Source: Claveliimonas sp963592205 (GTDB lineage Bacteria > Bacillota > Clostridia > Lachnospirales > Lachnospiraceae). From it: 39,415 bases of DNA. Below the pieces are notes generated by a model. The model was not told the origin of the DNA. It did not search any database and saw only the letters and a program-made list of their open reading frames with translations. Below are positions 24,502 through 32,080 of this stretch, piece after piece. Every line of letters begins with the position of its first letter. The stretch's first letter is position 1. Where the stretch lies: the NCBI GenBank assembly GCA_963592205.1, contig CAVAVU010000138.1:1-39415 (forward strand), written 5' to 3'. The translations under genes were made by a program, and so were the position numbers.

Positions 24502-25051
24502 TATCTTAAATGCAATACAGCATATCCACACACCGATCCTGGATACGGTGATGTGTGTGATTACAAAACTTGGAAATGCAGGAATGATATGGATTCTGTT
24601 AGGGGTGATCTTGCTGATCATCCCGAAGACTAGACGAACCGGACTGATCCTTATGCTGGCACTGTGCGTGGATGTCGTGCTCTGTAACGGAATCCTGAAG
24701 AATCTGGTGGGAAGAATCAGACCTTGCGATGTAAATACATCGGTAAAATTATTGATCGCAAGACCGCATGATTATTCATTCCCATCCGGTCACACCGCAG
24801 CGTCCTTTGCGGCAGTGATGGCGCTTTACCTTGCCGAAGAGAACAAGATATGGAAGCCGGCACTGGTGCTTGCGGCGCTGATCGCATTTTCCAGATTGTA
24901 TCTGTATGTACATTATCCGACAGATATTCTGGGAGGAATCCTGACAGGATGCATCGCAGCTTATATTGGATACCGATTTGAAGAAGGCGTACTCCTGCGT
25001 TTGAAATGGAAACGTCAGGAGCGGAAGGAGATGGAGAGATGGCAGTCGTAA
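24491..25051 (+). CDS. PAP2-superfamily membrane phosphatase, probable undecaprenyl-diphosphatase
   Basis: Membrane phosphatase of about 186 residues. All three PAP2 motifs are present: KNLVGRIRP, PSGHTAASFAA and SRLYLYVHYPTDILGG. The histidines and arginines form the phosphate-binding catalytic site on the outer membrane face. In this context it probably removes a phosphate from undecaprenyl diphosphate or a related lipid, feeding undecaprenyl phosphate to the DUF368 protein. GTG 24491 (or GTG 24482) is chosen because the longer open frame lies inside DUF368. The gene overlaps DUF368 by 11 nt upstream and the glycosyltransferase by 13 nt downstream, so translation is probably coupled. Confidence 0.9.
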   Translation: MEISILNAIQHIHTPILDTVMCVITKLGNAGMIWILLGVILLIIPKTRRTGLILMLALCVDVVLCNGILKNLVGRIRPCDVNTSVKLLIARPHDYSFPSGHTAASFAAVMALYLAEENKIWKPALVLAALIAFSRLYLYVHYPTDILGGILTGCIAAYIGYRFEEGVLLRLKWKRQERKEMERWQS

Positions 25052-26073
25052 TATTACCGGCATACAAACCAGACAGGACACTGATCGAGCTTGCAGATAA
25101 GCTTTGGATGTATGGATGCAGTACCGTGGCTGTGGATGATGGAAGCGGGGAAGAATACCGGCATGTTTTTGAAAAGGTAAAAGATGTGGCAATCGTGCTT
25201 CAGCATCATAAGAACCGCGGCAAAGGCGCTGCTATCAAAACAGCGCTGAAGTATATCCGGGATGAAATGTGGGATCAGAACGTAATCGGAGTGATGGACA
25301 GTGACGGACAGCATCTGCCGGAGGATATGATGAAGCTTCTGGGGGCTGCAAGAGGATATTACGGCAGTATGGTGCTGGGAGTCCGTGAAGTCGGGAAAGA
25401 TATGCCGATAAGATCCAGACTCGGCAACCAGATTACAAGAACGGTGTTCCGGGTGGTCAGCGGTGTGCATGTGTCGGATACGCAGACCGGACTCCGGGCA
25501 TTTGGAAAAGAGTTAATTGACCGTCTTCTGGTGATTCAGGGAGAGCGGTATGAATATGAAATGAATGTGCTGATGACGCTGGCGAAGGATGAGATACCGA
25601 TACAAGAAGTACCGATCCATACCATATATCTGGATGCGGAGAATTCATGCTCCCATTTTCGTGGAGTCAGAGATTCGGTAAGAATTTACAAAGACATATT
25701 AAAGTTCACTTTATCATCGCTGTCAAGTTTTGTGGTTGATTATCTGCTATTTACGATATTCATGCTGTTGATGCCGCATACGGCTATCCTGGTGCTGATT
25801 GCCAATGTGCTGGCACGATGTATCAGTGGCTTCTACAATTACAGTATGAATTGTAAGTTTGTATTTCATGAGAAGAAAAACGTGAAGACGGCAGCCCATT
25901 ATCTGGCACTTGCGATATTTATCCTGTGTATGAATAATCTCCTGCTGGAAATGTTTGTACAGATCGGACATGTATCTGTCTATCCGGCAAAACTTCTGAC
26001 AGAAGCCGTTCTGTTTGTGATGAGCTGGACGGTGCAGAACTGTGTGATTTTTCGAAAGCACAAATACGCGTAA
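25039..26073 (+). CDS. GT2 glycosyltransferase fused to a GtrA-like membrane domain
   Basis: The N-terminal GT2 domain resembles dolichyl/undecaprenyl-phosphate sugar transferases (DPM1/GtrB): VVILPAYKPD, the nucleotide aspartate VAVDDGSGEEY, KNRGKGAAIKTALKYI, the metal motif MDSDGQHLPEDM and DTQTGLRAFGKEL. From about residue 215 the chain becomes a four-helix GtrA-type domain (SLSSFVVDYLLFTIFMLL, YNYSMNCKFVFHE). It would make a polyprenyl-phosphate-linked sugar on the inner leaflet, and the GtrA part is thought to flip it or support flipping. About 344 residues. ATG 25039 has GAAGGAGATGG upstream and overlaps the PAP2 gene. The context strongly links it to lipid-carrier recycling. Confidence 0.9.
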   Translation: MAVVILPAYKPDRTLIELADKLWMYGCSTVAVDDGSGEEYRHVFEKVKDVAIVLQHHKNRGKGAAIKTALKYIRDEMWDQNVIGVMDSDGQHLPEDMMKLLGAARGYYGSMVLGVREVGKDMPIRSRLGNQITRTVFRVVSGVHVSDTQTGLRAFGKELIDRLLVIQGERYEYEMNVLMTLAKDEIPIQEVPIHTIYLDAENSCSHFRGVRDSVRIYKDILKFTLSSLSSFVVDYLLFTIFMLLMPHTAILVLIANVLARCISGFYNYSMNCKFVFHEKKNVKTAAHYLALAIFILCMNNLLLEMFVQIGHVSVYPAKLLTEAVLFVMSWTVQNCVIFRKHKYA

Positions 26074-26092
26074 AGTCTGGAGATGATAAGCA

Positions 26093-27145
26093 ATGAGATA
26101 TAGAACGAAGATGAAAATACTTACGCTTGGCATTGATGTGGTGCTGGCAGCAGTTATTATCCTGTCTGTATGGATCGTGAATTATCTGATGCCGCAGAAG
26201 GGAATCAGTGTACAGGAGGCATCAAAATCCCTGCAGCACACCAGCAATGTAAGCACACAGTTAGACCAGTCGGGGACAGTCACGCAGATGAATCAGACGG
26301 ATGCATCTGCTCAGATGGACTGGCATAAGAAGTTTGTAGATAAATTCACGGATCATATTGTTTCAACAGATACGACATACAGCAGTCCGGATCTGTCAAT
26401 TGAATTGAGCTATCATCAGTATGATACCGGTAAATTGGACACGTCAGAAGCCGGAAAGCATCTGGCGTATGGCACGAAGACAGCTTATGTGCTGGCAGAT
26501 GTGTATATTGGAGATATTTCCTGTTTTCAGACGGCATTTGCGCAGGATACGTATGGCGTGGGAAATACAGAAAAGCTGAGCGATATGTCAGCGCGGATGC
26601 AGTCGATACTGGCGGTGAATGGAGATTCCTACAGCAATAACCGGCACCGGGATAACGGCACGATCATCCGTAACGGTGTGGTGTACCGGGCGAAGCAGAG
26701 TGATGCGGAGACCTGCGTGCTGAATCAGGATGGAACGATGGATATCTATCAGCCGGGGCAGGTGGACATCGAACTGCTTAAGCAGAAAGGCGCATACCAA
26801 AGCTGGGTATTTGGTCCAAGCCTGTTGGATGACAATGGCAAGGCAAAGCAGGATTTCCTGACCTGGGATTATATCAGAGAGTCGCACCCGAGAACGGCAA
26901 TCGGATATTTTGAACCGGGACATTACTGCCTGCTGCTGGTGGATGGAAGACAGAGCAGTACCAGAGGCATGTTTTTGGATGAGATGGCAAAGATATTTGA
27001 AGATCTTGGATGCCAGAAAGCTTATAATCTGGACGGAGGACATTGTTCTTTTATGACATTTCAGGGAAATGTGGCGAATCATCCGTATAAGCAGGAGCAT
27101 GAAGTGCAGGATGGAATATTCATTACGGAGGCGGTAAAACAATGA
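26093..27145 (+). CDS. Membrane-anchored phosphodiester glycosidase (NAGPA-domain) protein
   Basis: An N-terminal hydrophobic segment (about residues 7-28) should act as an uncleaved signal anchor placing the rest outside the cell. A Gln/Ser/Thr-rich stretch (about 40-85) forms a linker. The C-terminal domain matches the phosphodiester glycosidase family: LAVNGDSYSNN, RNGVVYRAKQS, HPRTAIGYFEPGHYCLLLVD and YNLDGGHCSFMTFQG. Related domains hydrolyse GlcNAc-1-phosphodiesters or act on exopolysaccharide and teichoic-acid-like polymers. It follows the glycosyltransferase by 19 bp, implying trimming or remodelling of the glycan made there. The stop overlaps the next small gene as ATGA. Substrate is unproven. 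Confidence 0.88.
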   Translation: MRYRTKMKILTLGIDVVLAAVIILSVWIVNYLMPQKGISVQEASKSLQHTSNVSTQLDQSGTVTQMNQTDASAQMDWHKKFVDKFTDHIVSTDTTYSSPDLSIELSYHQYDTGKLDTSEAGKHLAYGTKTAYVLADVYIGDISCFQTAFAQDTYGVGNTEKLSDMSARMQSILAVNGDSYSNNRHRDNGTIIRNGVVYRAKQSDAETCVLNQDGTMDIYQPGQVDIELLKQKGAYQSWVFGPSLLDDNGKAKQDFLTWDYIRESHPRTAIGYFEPGHYCLLLVDGRQSSTRGMFLDEMAKIFEDLGCQKAYNLDGGHCSFMTFQGNVANHPYKQEHEVQDGIFITEAVKQ

Positions 27146-27321
27146 TAATGAAACGGATAAGATATGGACTGATGCATGTGGGAGTTGTATGCACATTAGT
27201 CTGCATTACAGCAAAAATCCTGGACTGGTATAATCCGTATATGGATTTTACCGGGCACATCGGATGGGTACAGATTTTACTCTATCTGTCGGTACTCATT
27301 CTGGCTTTGTCCAGGAAATGA
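27142..27321 (+). CDS. Small 59-residue two-helix membrane protein
   Basis: An open frame of 59 codons begins at an ATG that overlaps the glycosidase stop as ATGA, a sign of translational coupling. The product starts MIMKRIRYG. It has one hydrophobic helix at about residues 9-26 (MHVGVVCTLVCITAKIL), an aromatic turn DWYNPYMDFTG, and a second helix at about 41-57 (GWVQILLYLSVLILALS), ending SRK. Charge distribution suggests both ends in the cytoplasm. It is the last gene before the terminator at 27381. I do not recognise the family. It could be a small partner of the GT2-GtrA or DUF368 proteins. Confidence 0.7.
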   Translation: MIMKRIRYGLMHVGVVCTLVCITAKILDWYNPYMDFTGHIGWVQILLYLSVLILALSRK

Positions 27322-27380
27322 TTTGATATAATATATGAATTTGGCTATTCGATGATTGGAAAATTATTATACAAAATAAA

Positions 27381-27420
27381 TCAGGAGACTATCTGCGATA
27401 TAAGCAGAACAGTCTCCTGA
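27381..27420. terminator. Bidirectional terminator between convergent transcripts
   Basis: Perfect 10-bp arms TCAGGAGACT (27381-27390) and AGTCTCCTGA (27411-27420) with an inner CTGC/GCAG stem. On the minus strand it is followed by a T-rich tract (ATTTATTTTG), so it mainly ends the minus-strand small gene. It also closes the envelope operon on the plus strand. Confidence 0.85.
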
Positions 27421-27441
27421 TTCATAAGGGGATATAATGGA

Positions 27442-27681
27442 TTAATCCTCGTCGTCAAACATGAAATCATCATCCAGTTCACTGTAGCAGTTACCATTGT
27501 TGTTACCGTTATTACAGCCAATGGTCAATCCCTTTTTAACAGGGGAAATCAGGAAACCATGGATCATTCCATACAATACGCAGCAGGCAGCTACAAGAAT
27601 CTTCTCAGCCGGTGTCCAGTCTCTGCAGAGAAACTCGGTGAAGCTTTTTCCTATTTTTTTAATTACGATCAATGCTCTCAT
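27442..27681 (-). CDS. Small single-helix protein with Asn/Gly-rich and acidic tail
   Basis: A 79-residue protein with AAAGGAG 9-10 nt before its ATG on the minus strand and a matching terminator, so it is a real monocistronic gene. It has a basic N-terminus (MRALIVIKKIGKS), a hydrophobic helix around residues 28-47 (ILVAACCVLYGMIHGFLIS), a low-complexity GCNNGNNNGNC patch near residue 55 and a strongly acidic end ELDDDFMFDDED. The family is not recognised. The pattern suggests a membrane-anchored small protein with a cytoplasmic acidic tail. Its expression appears independent of its neighbours. Confidence 0.75.
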   Translation of the reverse strand: MRALIVIKKIGKSFTEFLCRDWTPAEKILVAACCVLYGMIHGFLISPVKKGLTIGCNNGNNNGNCYSELDDDFMFDDED

Positions 27682-27731
27682 ATGTTGAACTCCTTTCAGT
27701 CCTTTTAGAACGTGACATTATACTTACTTCC

Positions 27732-27737
27732 ATTATA
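27732..27737 (-). promoter_or_regulatory. -10 element for the minus-strand small gene
   Basis: Read on the minus strand, TATAAT occupies 27737 to 27732, about 50 bp upstream of the ATG. The -35 is poor (ATTACT or TTACTT at 16-17 bp). Confidence 0.45.
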
Positions 27738-27817
27738 ACGGTATAGGGAAAGAAAGTAATATTAGAAAATATAATAATGTTATTTAAAATAGTTATAGAA
27801 AAAACCAATAAATATAT

Positions 27818-27846
27818 TTTACTCATAGAAAAAATCGTGATAAAAT
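27818..27846 (+). promoter_or_regulatory. Candidate promoter reading through element B into the exporter gene
   Basis: TTTACT at 27818-27823 and TAAAAT at 27841-27846, with 17-bp spacing. A start near 27853 would place the whole palindromic element B in the 5' leader of the ThrE-type exporter mRNA. Hexamer matches are moderate. Confidence 0.4.
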
Positions 27847-27858
27847 CTGGGATAAAAG

Positions 27859-28049
27859 GTTACTGTTCAGCCCCGGGACACAAGAAAGGCTGTTATAGCA
27901 TGCTTGCATGTAAATAACAGTTTTTCTTGTGTGTAAGGGGACTCGAATAGAGTCACCGCCCAGGCATGAGCAAAATTAGCTGCGCAGCAGCGGGAAAGCA
28001 CGAGTTATCGTGCGGTTTTGCGAATGGATGAGTAGGGCTGAACAGTAAC
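27859..28049 (+). repeat. Structured 191-nt element B bounded by perfect 15-bp inverted repeats
   Basis: The ends GTTACTGTTCAGCCC (27859-27873) and GGGCTGAACAGTAAC (28035-28049) are perfectly complementary. Inside are: a long hairpin with arms CACAAGAAA/TTTCTTGTG and CTGTTAT/ATAACAG (27879-27931); GACTC/GAGTC (27940-27954); and a stem GCAAAA/TTTTGC (27970-28021) enclosing the palindrome GCTGCGCAGC (27979-27988) and GCACGA/TCGTGC (27998-28013). No open frame of note lies inside. It fits a miniature palindromic repeat or a structured leader RNA of the exporter gene; no named family is recognised. Confidence 0.75.
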
Positions 28050-28094
28050 ATGAAAAGGAATTGTTATAGAAATCGGGGCAAAGGATGAATTGGA

Positions 28095-29327
28095 ATGAAT
28101 TATTATAAGATCGTGCAGGGGATTCTGGACATCGGAGAGGGGATGCTGAGAAGCGGAGCAGAGAACTTCCGTTTGGAAGACAGCTTTTATCGGATGTGCA
28201 GAAGTTATGGATTTGTGAAGTCGGACGTATTTGTTATTCCGAGTAATATACAGGTGACAGTCGAGACTCCGGAGGGTGAGATCATTACACAGATCCGTCA
28301 TGTGGAGGGCGGTGAGCCGAACTTTGACAGACTGGATTATCTGAACAACCTGTGTCGGTATGTCTGTCAGAATACGCCGGATGAAAAGGAATTACATGAG
28401 AAATATCTGGAAGTTATGAATCGTCCGAAACAGAAGCGTATTACCCGCTATCTGGCAGGTATTATGGGCGGCGCAGGATTCGCGGTATTTTTCGGAAGCA
28501 ATGCGAAGGATGCACTGGTAGCAGTTGTTGTATCGATTCTGATTGTATTCGTAGGAGACTGGCTGTCGAAGCGGGAAGATAATCTGATGGTATATAATAC
28601 ACTGATGGCATTTATGGGTGAACTTGTGATTATTCTGGCAGCTAAGGCTGGAATTGCGGATCATCCGGACCGTATTATGATCGGTATCGTCATGCTGCTG
28701 ATCAGTGGACTCAGTACGACAAATGGTATTCGGGATATTCTTCAGAGCGACTTTATCTCAGGATTCTTACATATTATGAGTTCGATGCTCGGGGCAGCGG
28801 GAATTGCATTTGGTATCGCAGTAGCGCTATTGCTGTTCCATCAGGGAACATCTGATAGCTTTATCCTGAATCACAGTGTACCAATTCAGCTCATCTCCTG
28901 TACGATCGCATGTACGGGATTTGCATGGTGGTTCAAAATACGTGGCGTGCAGGTATTGTACAGCAGTATCGGAGCATTCTTTACGTGGGCAATCTATGTA
29001 GTAGTGTATGCGATTGAGCCAAGTAACTTTTTGGCAACACTAATGGGCGCAGTATTTGTGGCATTTTATGCATTTATCATGTCCCGTGTAAATAAGGCGC
29101 CATCGACGATATTCCTGACAGCGTCCGTATTTCCGCTGATTCCTGGACCAAATCTGTATTATCTGATGTACGCATGTGTGGCAAGAGACATTCCGGAGGC
29201 GTTTGGTGAGACAGTGATCTTACTTGCGACCTGTCTGGCAATCGCATTTGGATTTATCATTGTAGATGTGGTATCCAGAAGTATTATGTACGGAATGAAG
29301 AGGGAATATCATATTAGGAAGATGTAA
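28095..29327 (+). CDS. ThrE-type threonine/serine exporter family protein (fused YjjP-YjjB form)
   Basis: Membrane exporter of small neutral amino acids or, in YjjPB relatives, succinate. The 410-residue protein has a cytoplasmic N-terminal domain of about 120 residues (GEGMLRSGAENFRLEDSFYR, FVIPSNIQVTVETPEG), characteristic of ThrE_1/DUF1212. About ten hydrophobic segments follow in two halves, the second being the ThrE_2/DUF3815 part (SVFPLIPGPNLYYLMYACVA). AAAGG precedes the ATG at about 10 nt. It is transcribed alone, with a structured leader candidate upstream and a strong terminator downstream. The exported compound cannot be read from the sequence. Confidence 0.88.
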   Translation: MNYYKIVQGILDIGEGMLRSGAENFRLEDSFYRMCRSYGFVKSDVFVIPSNIQVTVETPEGEIITQIRHVEGGEPNFDRLDYLNNLCRYVCQNTPDEKELHEKYLEVMNRPKQKRITRYLAGIMGGAGFAVFFGSNAKDALVAVVVSILIVFVGDWLSKREDNLMVYNTLMAFMGELVIILAAKAGIADHPDRIMIGIVMLLISGLSTTNGIRDILQSDFISGFLHIMSSMLGAAGIAFGIAVALLLFHQGTSDSFILNHSVPIQLISCTIACTGFAWWFKIRGVQVLYSSIGAFFTWAIYVVVYAIEPSNFLATLMGAVFVAFYAFIMSRVNKAPSTIFLTASVFPLIPGPNLYYLMYACVARDIPEAFGETVILLATCLAIAFGFIIVDVVSRSIMYGMKREYHIRKM

Positions 29328-29345
29328 TGAATGTAATATATAAAG

Positions 29346-29389
29346 AAAGAATGGAAGCCATACCATGAGGTACGGCTTCCATTCTTTTT
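29346..29389. terminator. Strong bidirectional terminator
   Basis: Arms AAAGAATGGAAGCC (29346-29359) and GGCTTCCATTCTTT (29374-29387) form a perfect 14-bp stem extended by TAC/GTA, followed by TT on the plus strand. It serves both the exporter gene and the convergent alcohol dehydrogenase. Confidence 0.92.
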
Positions 29390-29420
29390 GAGTTATGTTG
29401 TTTGAGAGGGGAATGTCTGA

Positions 29421-30587
29421 TTAATCTACGATAAATTTAGCAAGTGCTCTTTCGTACATACCTTTTACCATAGGGCGAGTCAGTTCTTCTGGATGACGGT
29501 CAATACGCCACTGCTGTCCGCAGAATACGTCTGTCCAGTCTTCAATCTCCTGACGGGTTACCTGAATGTTGATGTGTGGTGCGATAACATCCTGAATGTA
29601 ATCACAGAATTCGTCAACATCCTTAAATCCTGCAAGTCTTACAACTTTTTCTACACGTGCTTTTCCTTCTGGATCTTTGAACTCACGCAGGTATTCTCCT
29701 TCGAAAACACCGCATGCAAGACCATGTGGTACATGATAGTAGTGTGACAGCGGGTATCCGAGACCGTGTGGTACACCGGTAACCTCGTTGATGATTACGA
29801 TTCCCTGAAGCATGCTGTGCAGTGCCTGTCTGGTGTAATCATCTTCCGTCATAGTATTAGTAAGCAGGCGGTCCTTAAACTCGCCAAACTGTTTGAATGC
29901 TGCTTCTGAGATCATATTGGTCATATAGTCATCACGGCTGTCACGGCTTAAGTATGCTTCGATACCATGGCAGAGTGCGTCAACAGCTACGGCATGATTC
30001 AGTTCCTCCGGACTGTTCATAATATAACGAGGATCTGTGAAAATGTAACGCGCATAGTTTCTGCGGTTGGTACCGCATTTGTTGTCGATATCTGCACGGG
30101 TCAGTACAGCAACGCCTGTAAGATCAGCTCCTGTTCCGGCTGTAGTCGCGATACTGATAAATGGAAGAGCACCTTTATTCTCGCCGCCCACACCGAATAC
30201 GTGAGGACCATTATCGAATAATGCTGCATATGGTTCCATATCAGGATAATTCAGCATTACATTAACACCTTTTACAGTATCCATAGTAGAGCCGCCGCCG
30301 ATACCGATGATTACATTTGGCTCAAATGCTTTTACTTCTTTCAGTACTTCTACACAGGCTTCTACGGATGGATCCGGCTGAACGCTGTCGTTGATCTGAT
30401 ATTCTACGCCTTCGCTTTTCAGTACAGCCTCTACATCTTCCAATGCAATATTGCGTGTACCATCAAGGAATTTGCTTGTTACGATAAATGCTTTCTTTCC
30501 ATACTGAGAGAATACCTCAGGATTCTGTGCTACACTTTCAGGTCCGAAAAAGATTTCTCCAGGGCATGCAAAATGAAAATTCTTCAT
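29421..30587 (-). CDS. Iron-containing (group III) alcohol dehydrogenase
   Basis: NAD(P)-dependent dehydrogenase interconverting alcohols and aldehydes or ketones, 388 residues. The coenzyme motif VIIGIGGGSTMDTVKGVNVM is near residue 95. Metal ligands are evident in the region from AVDALCHGIEAYLSRD to VPHGLGYPLSHYYHVPHGLACG, the usual Asp-His-His-His set. GGAGG precedes the ATG on the minus strand. A minus promoter, TTCACA (30690-30685) and TATAAC (30667-30662) with 17-bp spacing, drives it. It is divergent from the MFS-reductase-TRAP operon with shared repeats between, suggesting common control and a related substrate. Butanol- or propanediol-type activity cannot be told apart. Confidence 0.92.
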   Translation of the reverse strand: MKNFHFACPGEIFFGPESVAQNPEVFSQYGKKAFIVTSKFLDGTRNIALEDVEAVLKSEGVEYQINDSVQPDPSVEACVEVLKEVKAFEPNVIIGIGGGSTMDTVKGVNVMLNYPDMEPYAALFDNGPHVFGVGGENKGALPFISIATTAGTGADLTGVAVLTRADIDNKCGTNRRNYARYIFTDPRYIMNSPEELNHAVAVDALCHGIEAYLSRDSRDDYMTNMISEAAFKQFGEFKDRLLTNTMTEDDYTRQALHSMLQGIVIINEVTGVPHGLGYPLSHYYHVPHGLACGVFEGEYLREFKDPEGKARVEKVVRLAGFKDVDEFCDYIQDVIAPHINIQVTRQEIEDWTDVFCGQQWRIDRHPEELTRPMVKGMYERALAKFIVD

Positions 30588-30637
30588 AGTAATAAACCTC
30601 CAAATTCATAAATAAATAATGTTGTTCTGTGCCAGGC

Positions 30638-30788
30638 TTATCACGTTTATCACTTACAACCGTTATAGCATGAAAAGAAAAGATTGTGAAATAAATGTTT
30701 TTTATGAGAGTGATAGAAACTATTTGGTTGTTGGAACTTAATTTGACTGTTAAAATAATCACAAAATCGGCGGATGCACGTTTATCAC
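30638..30788. promoter_or_regulatory. Divergent control region with repeated CACGTTTATCAC operator
   Basis: CACGTTTATCAC occurs at 30642-30653 and again at 30777-30788. The first is part of a tandem TTATCAC-gt-TTATCAC (30638-30653) placed at the start site of the minus-strand dehydrogenase. The second lies 26 bp before the MFS ATG. A plus-strand promoter TTGTTG (30728-30733)/TAAAAT (30751-30756), 17-bp spacing, lies between them, and ATCACAAAA recurs at 30758 and 30784. The LysR protein at 35721 is the obvious candidate to bind; that is inference. Confidence 0.6.
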
Positions 30789-30813
30789 AAAACTACGTAA
30801 GGAGAATTTTTCT

Positions 30814-32076
30814 ATGGAAAGAGAGAAAAAACAAGGCTGGTTATATTATGGAATCGTTGCTGCATTGGCATTTGTTATTGTATTTTTTGCAGTAGGCGTA
30901 GCGGTAACAGCTTATTCGGCAACATCTTATTATGTAATTGAACAATGGGGTATCAGCAACACACAGAACAGTATGCTTGTAACGGTGCGTACGCTGGCAG
31001 GTATCGTGGCAATGTATTTGACAGGCATCTACTATAAGAAACTGCCATTAAGGACAGGTCTTGCGGCAGGACTTCTGATGGGAGCAGCAGGATATGTCGT
31101 ATTTGCACTGGGTAATCAGATGATATACGGATATGCGGCAATGGTATTGATAGGATTTTCACATGGATTTGCCGGAATGATCGCAGTATCCATGATCGTT
31201 GAACGATGGTTTGCAAAAAGCAGAGGTCTGGTACTTGGAATCGTAACAACAGCTTCCGGATTTACAACGATGATCTTCCCACCGCTGTTGGTTAAGATGG
31301 TAGAGCAGCATTCCCTCTCATACACATTCTGGATGGTAGCAGCAATGTTTGCGGTACTGGCAATATTATCATTCCTGCTTATTAAAAACTATCCGGGAGA
31401 TATCGGACTGCTTCCATATGGAGAAGGCGAAGAAGAGATTAAAAAAGCGAAACGTGTTGTTACAGAGAAATACGATCCAAGTAATTTCCATCTGGCACTT
31501 ATGATGATCGTCTGCTTCCTGATCGGAGCAATGTGCTACTCACAGGGACAGGTAAGAACACTTGCATTTACCAGTGTGGGCTGGAGCGCAGCAAAGGCAG
31601 CAATCGCACTTTCATCTTATGGACTCTGCGTAATCATTGGTAAGCTGATCTACGGACCGGTAACAGATAAAGTGCCGATGCGTAAATGTGCAGTATTTTT
31701 CTTCCTGGCAATCGCAGTGAGCCATGTGTTACTCGGAATGACCGGTGCAGGCTGGTTCAATGAATTCTGGGCACATACAGCTAACTTCTTATATGGACTT
31801 GGCGGTCCGGTATGTACGATCGGTCTCAGTCTGTATGGATATGAAATGTGCAAGAACGGCGACACAACAGGATGGATCCGTAACTACACGGTTGTCTACA
31901 ATGTAGGAGCATTGGTATTTAACCCGATCGCGGGAGCACTTGCAGATGCAACAGGTAATTACAGCGCAGCATTCTTTATGTTCGCAGGAACAGCAGTTGT
32001 GGCAGCAGTATGTGCGCAGATCGCATACAGCGGAGCATATAAGAGATATCTTATGAATCATAAAAAGGAGCAGTAA
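30814..32076 (+). CDS. Major facilitator transporter, OFA (oxalate/formate antiporter)-like
   Basis: Twelve-helix secondary transporter, 420 residues. OFA-type features include a long first helix after a short basic N-terminus, GFSHGFAGMIAVSMIVERWFAKSRGLVLGI in the helix 4-5 region (with the conserved RG), and KNYPGDIGLLPYGEGEEE in the central loop. AAGGAG lies about 10 nt before ATG 30814. It is 4 bp from the flavin reductase and heads its operon. OFA members exchange small or aromatic carboxylates, and similar MFS carriers (BaiG) accompany bile-acid reductases. A carboxylate substrate that the adjacent enzyme reduces is therefore likely, but unidentified. Confidence 0.87.
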   Translation: MEREKKQGWLYYGIVAALAFVIVFFAVGVAVTAYSATSYYVIEQWGISNTQNSMLVTVRTLAGIVAMYLTGIYYKKLPLRTGLAAGLLMGAAGYVVFALGNQMIYGYAAMVLIGFSHGFAGMIAVSMIVERWFAKSRGLVLGIVTTASGFTTMIFPPLLVKMVEQHSLSYTFWMVAAMFAVLAILSFLLIKNYPGDIGLLPYGEGEEEIKKAKRVVTEKYDPSNFHLALMMIVCFLIGAMCYSQGQVRTLAFTSVGWSAAKAAIALSSYGLCVIIGKLIYGPVTDKVPMRKCAVFFFLAIAVSHVLLGMTGAGWFNEFWAHTANFLYGLGGPVCTIGLSLYGYEMCKNGDTTGWIRNYTVVYNVGALVFNPIAGALADATGNYSAAFFMFAGTAVVAAVCAQIAYSGAYKRYLMNHKKEQ

Positions 32077-32080
32077 TATC

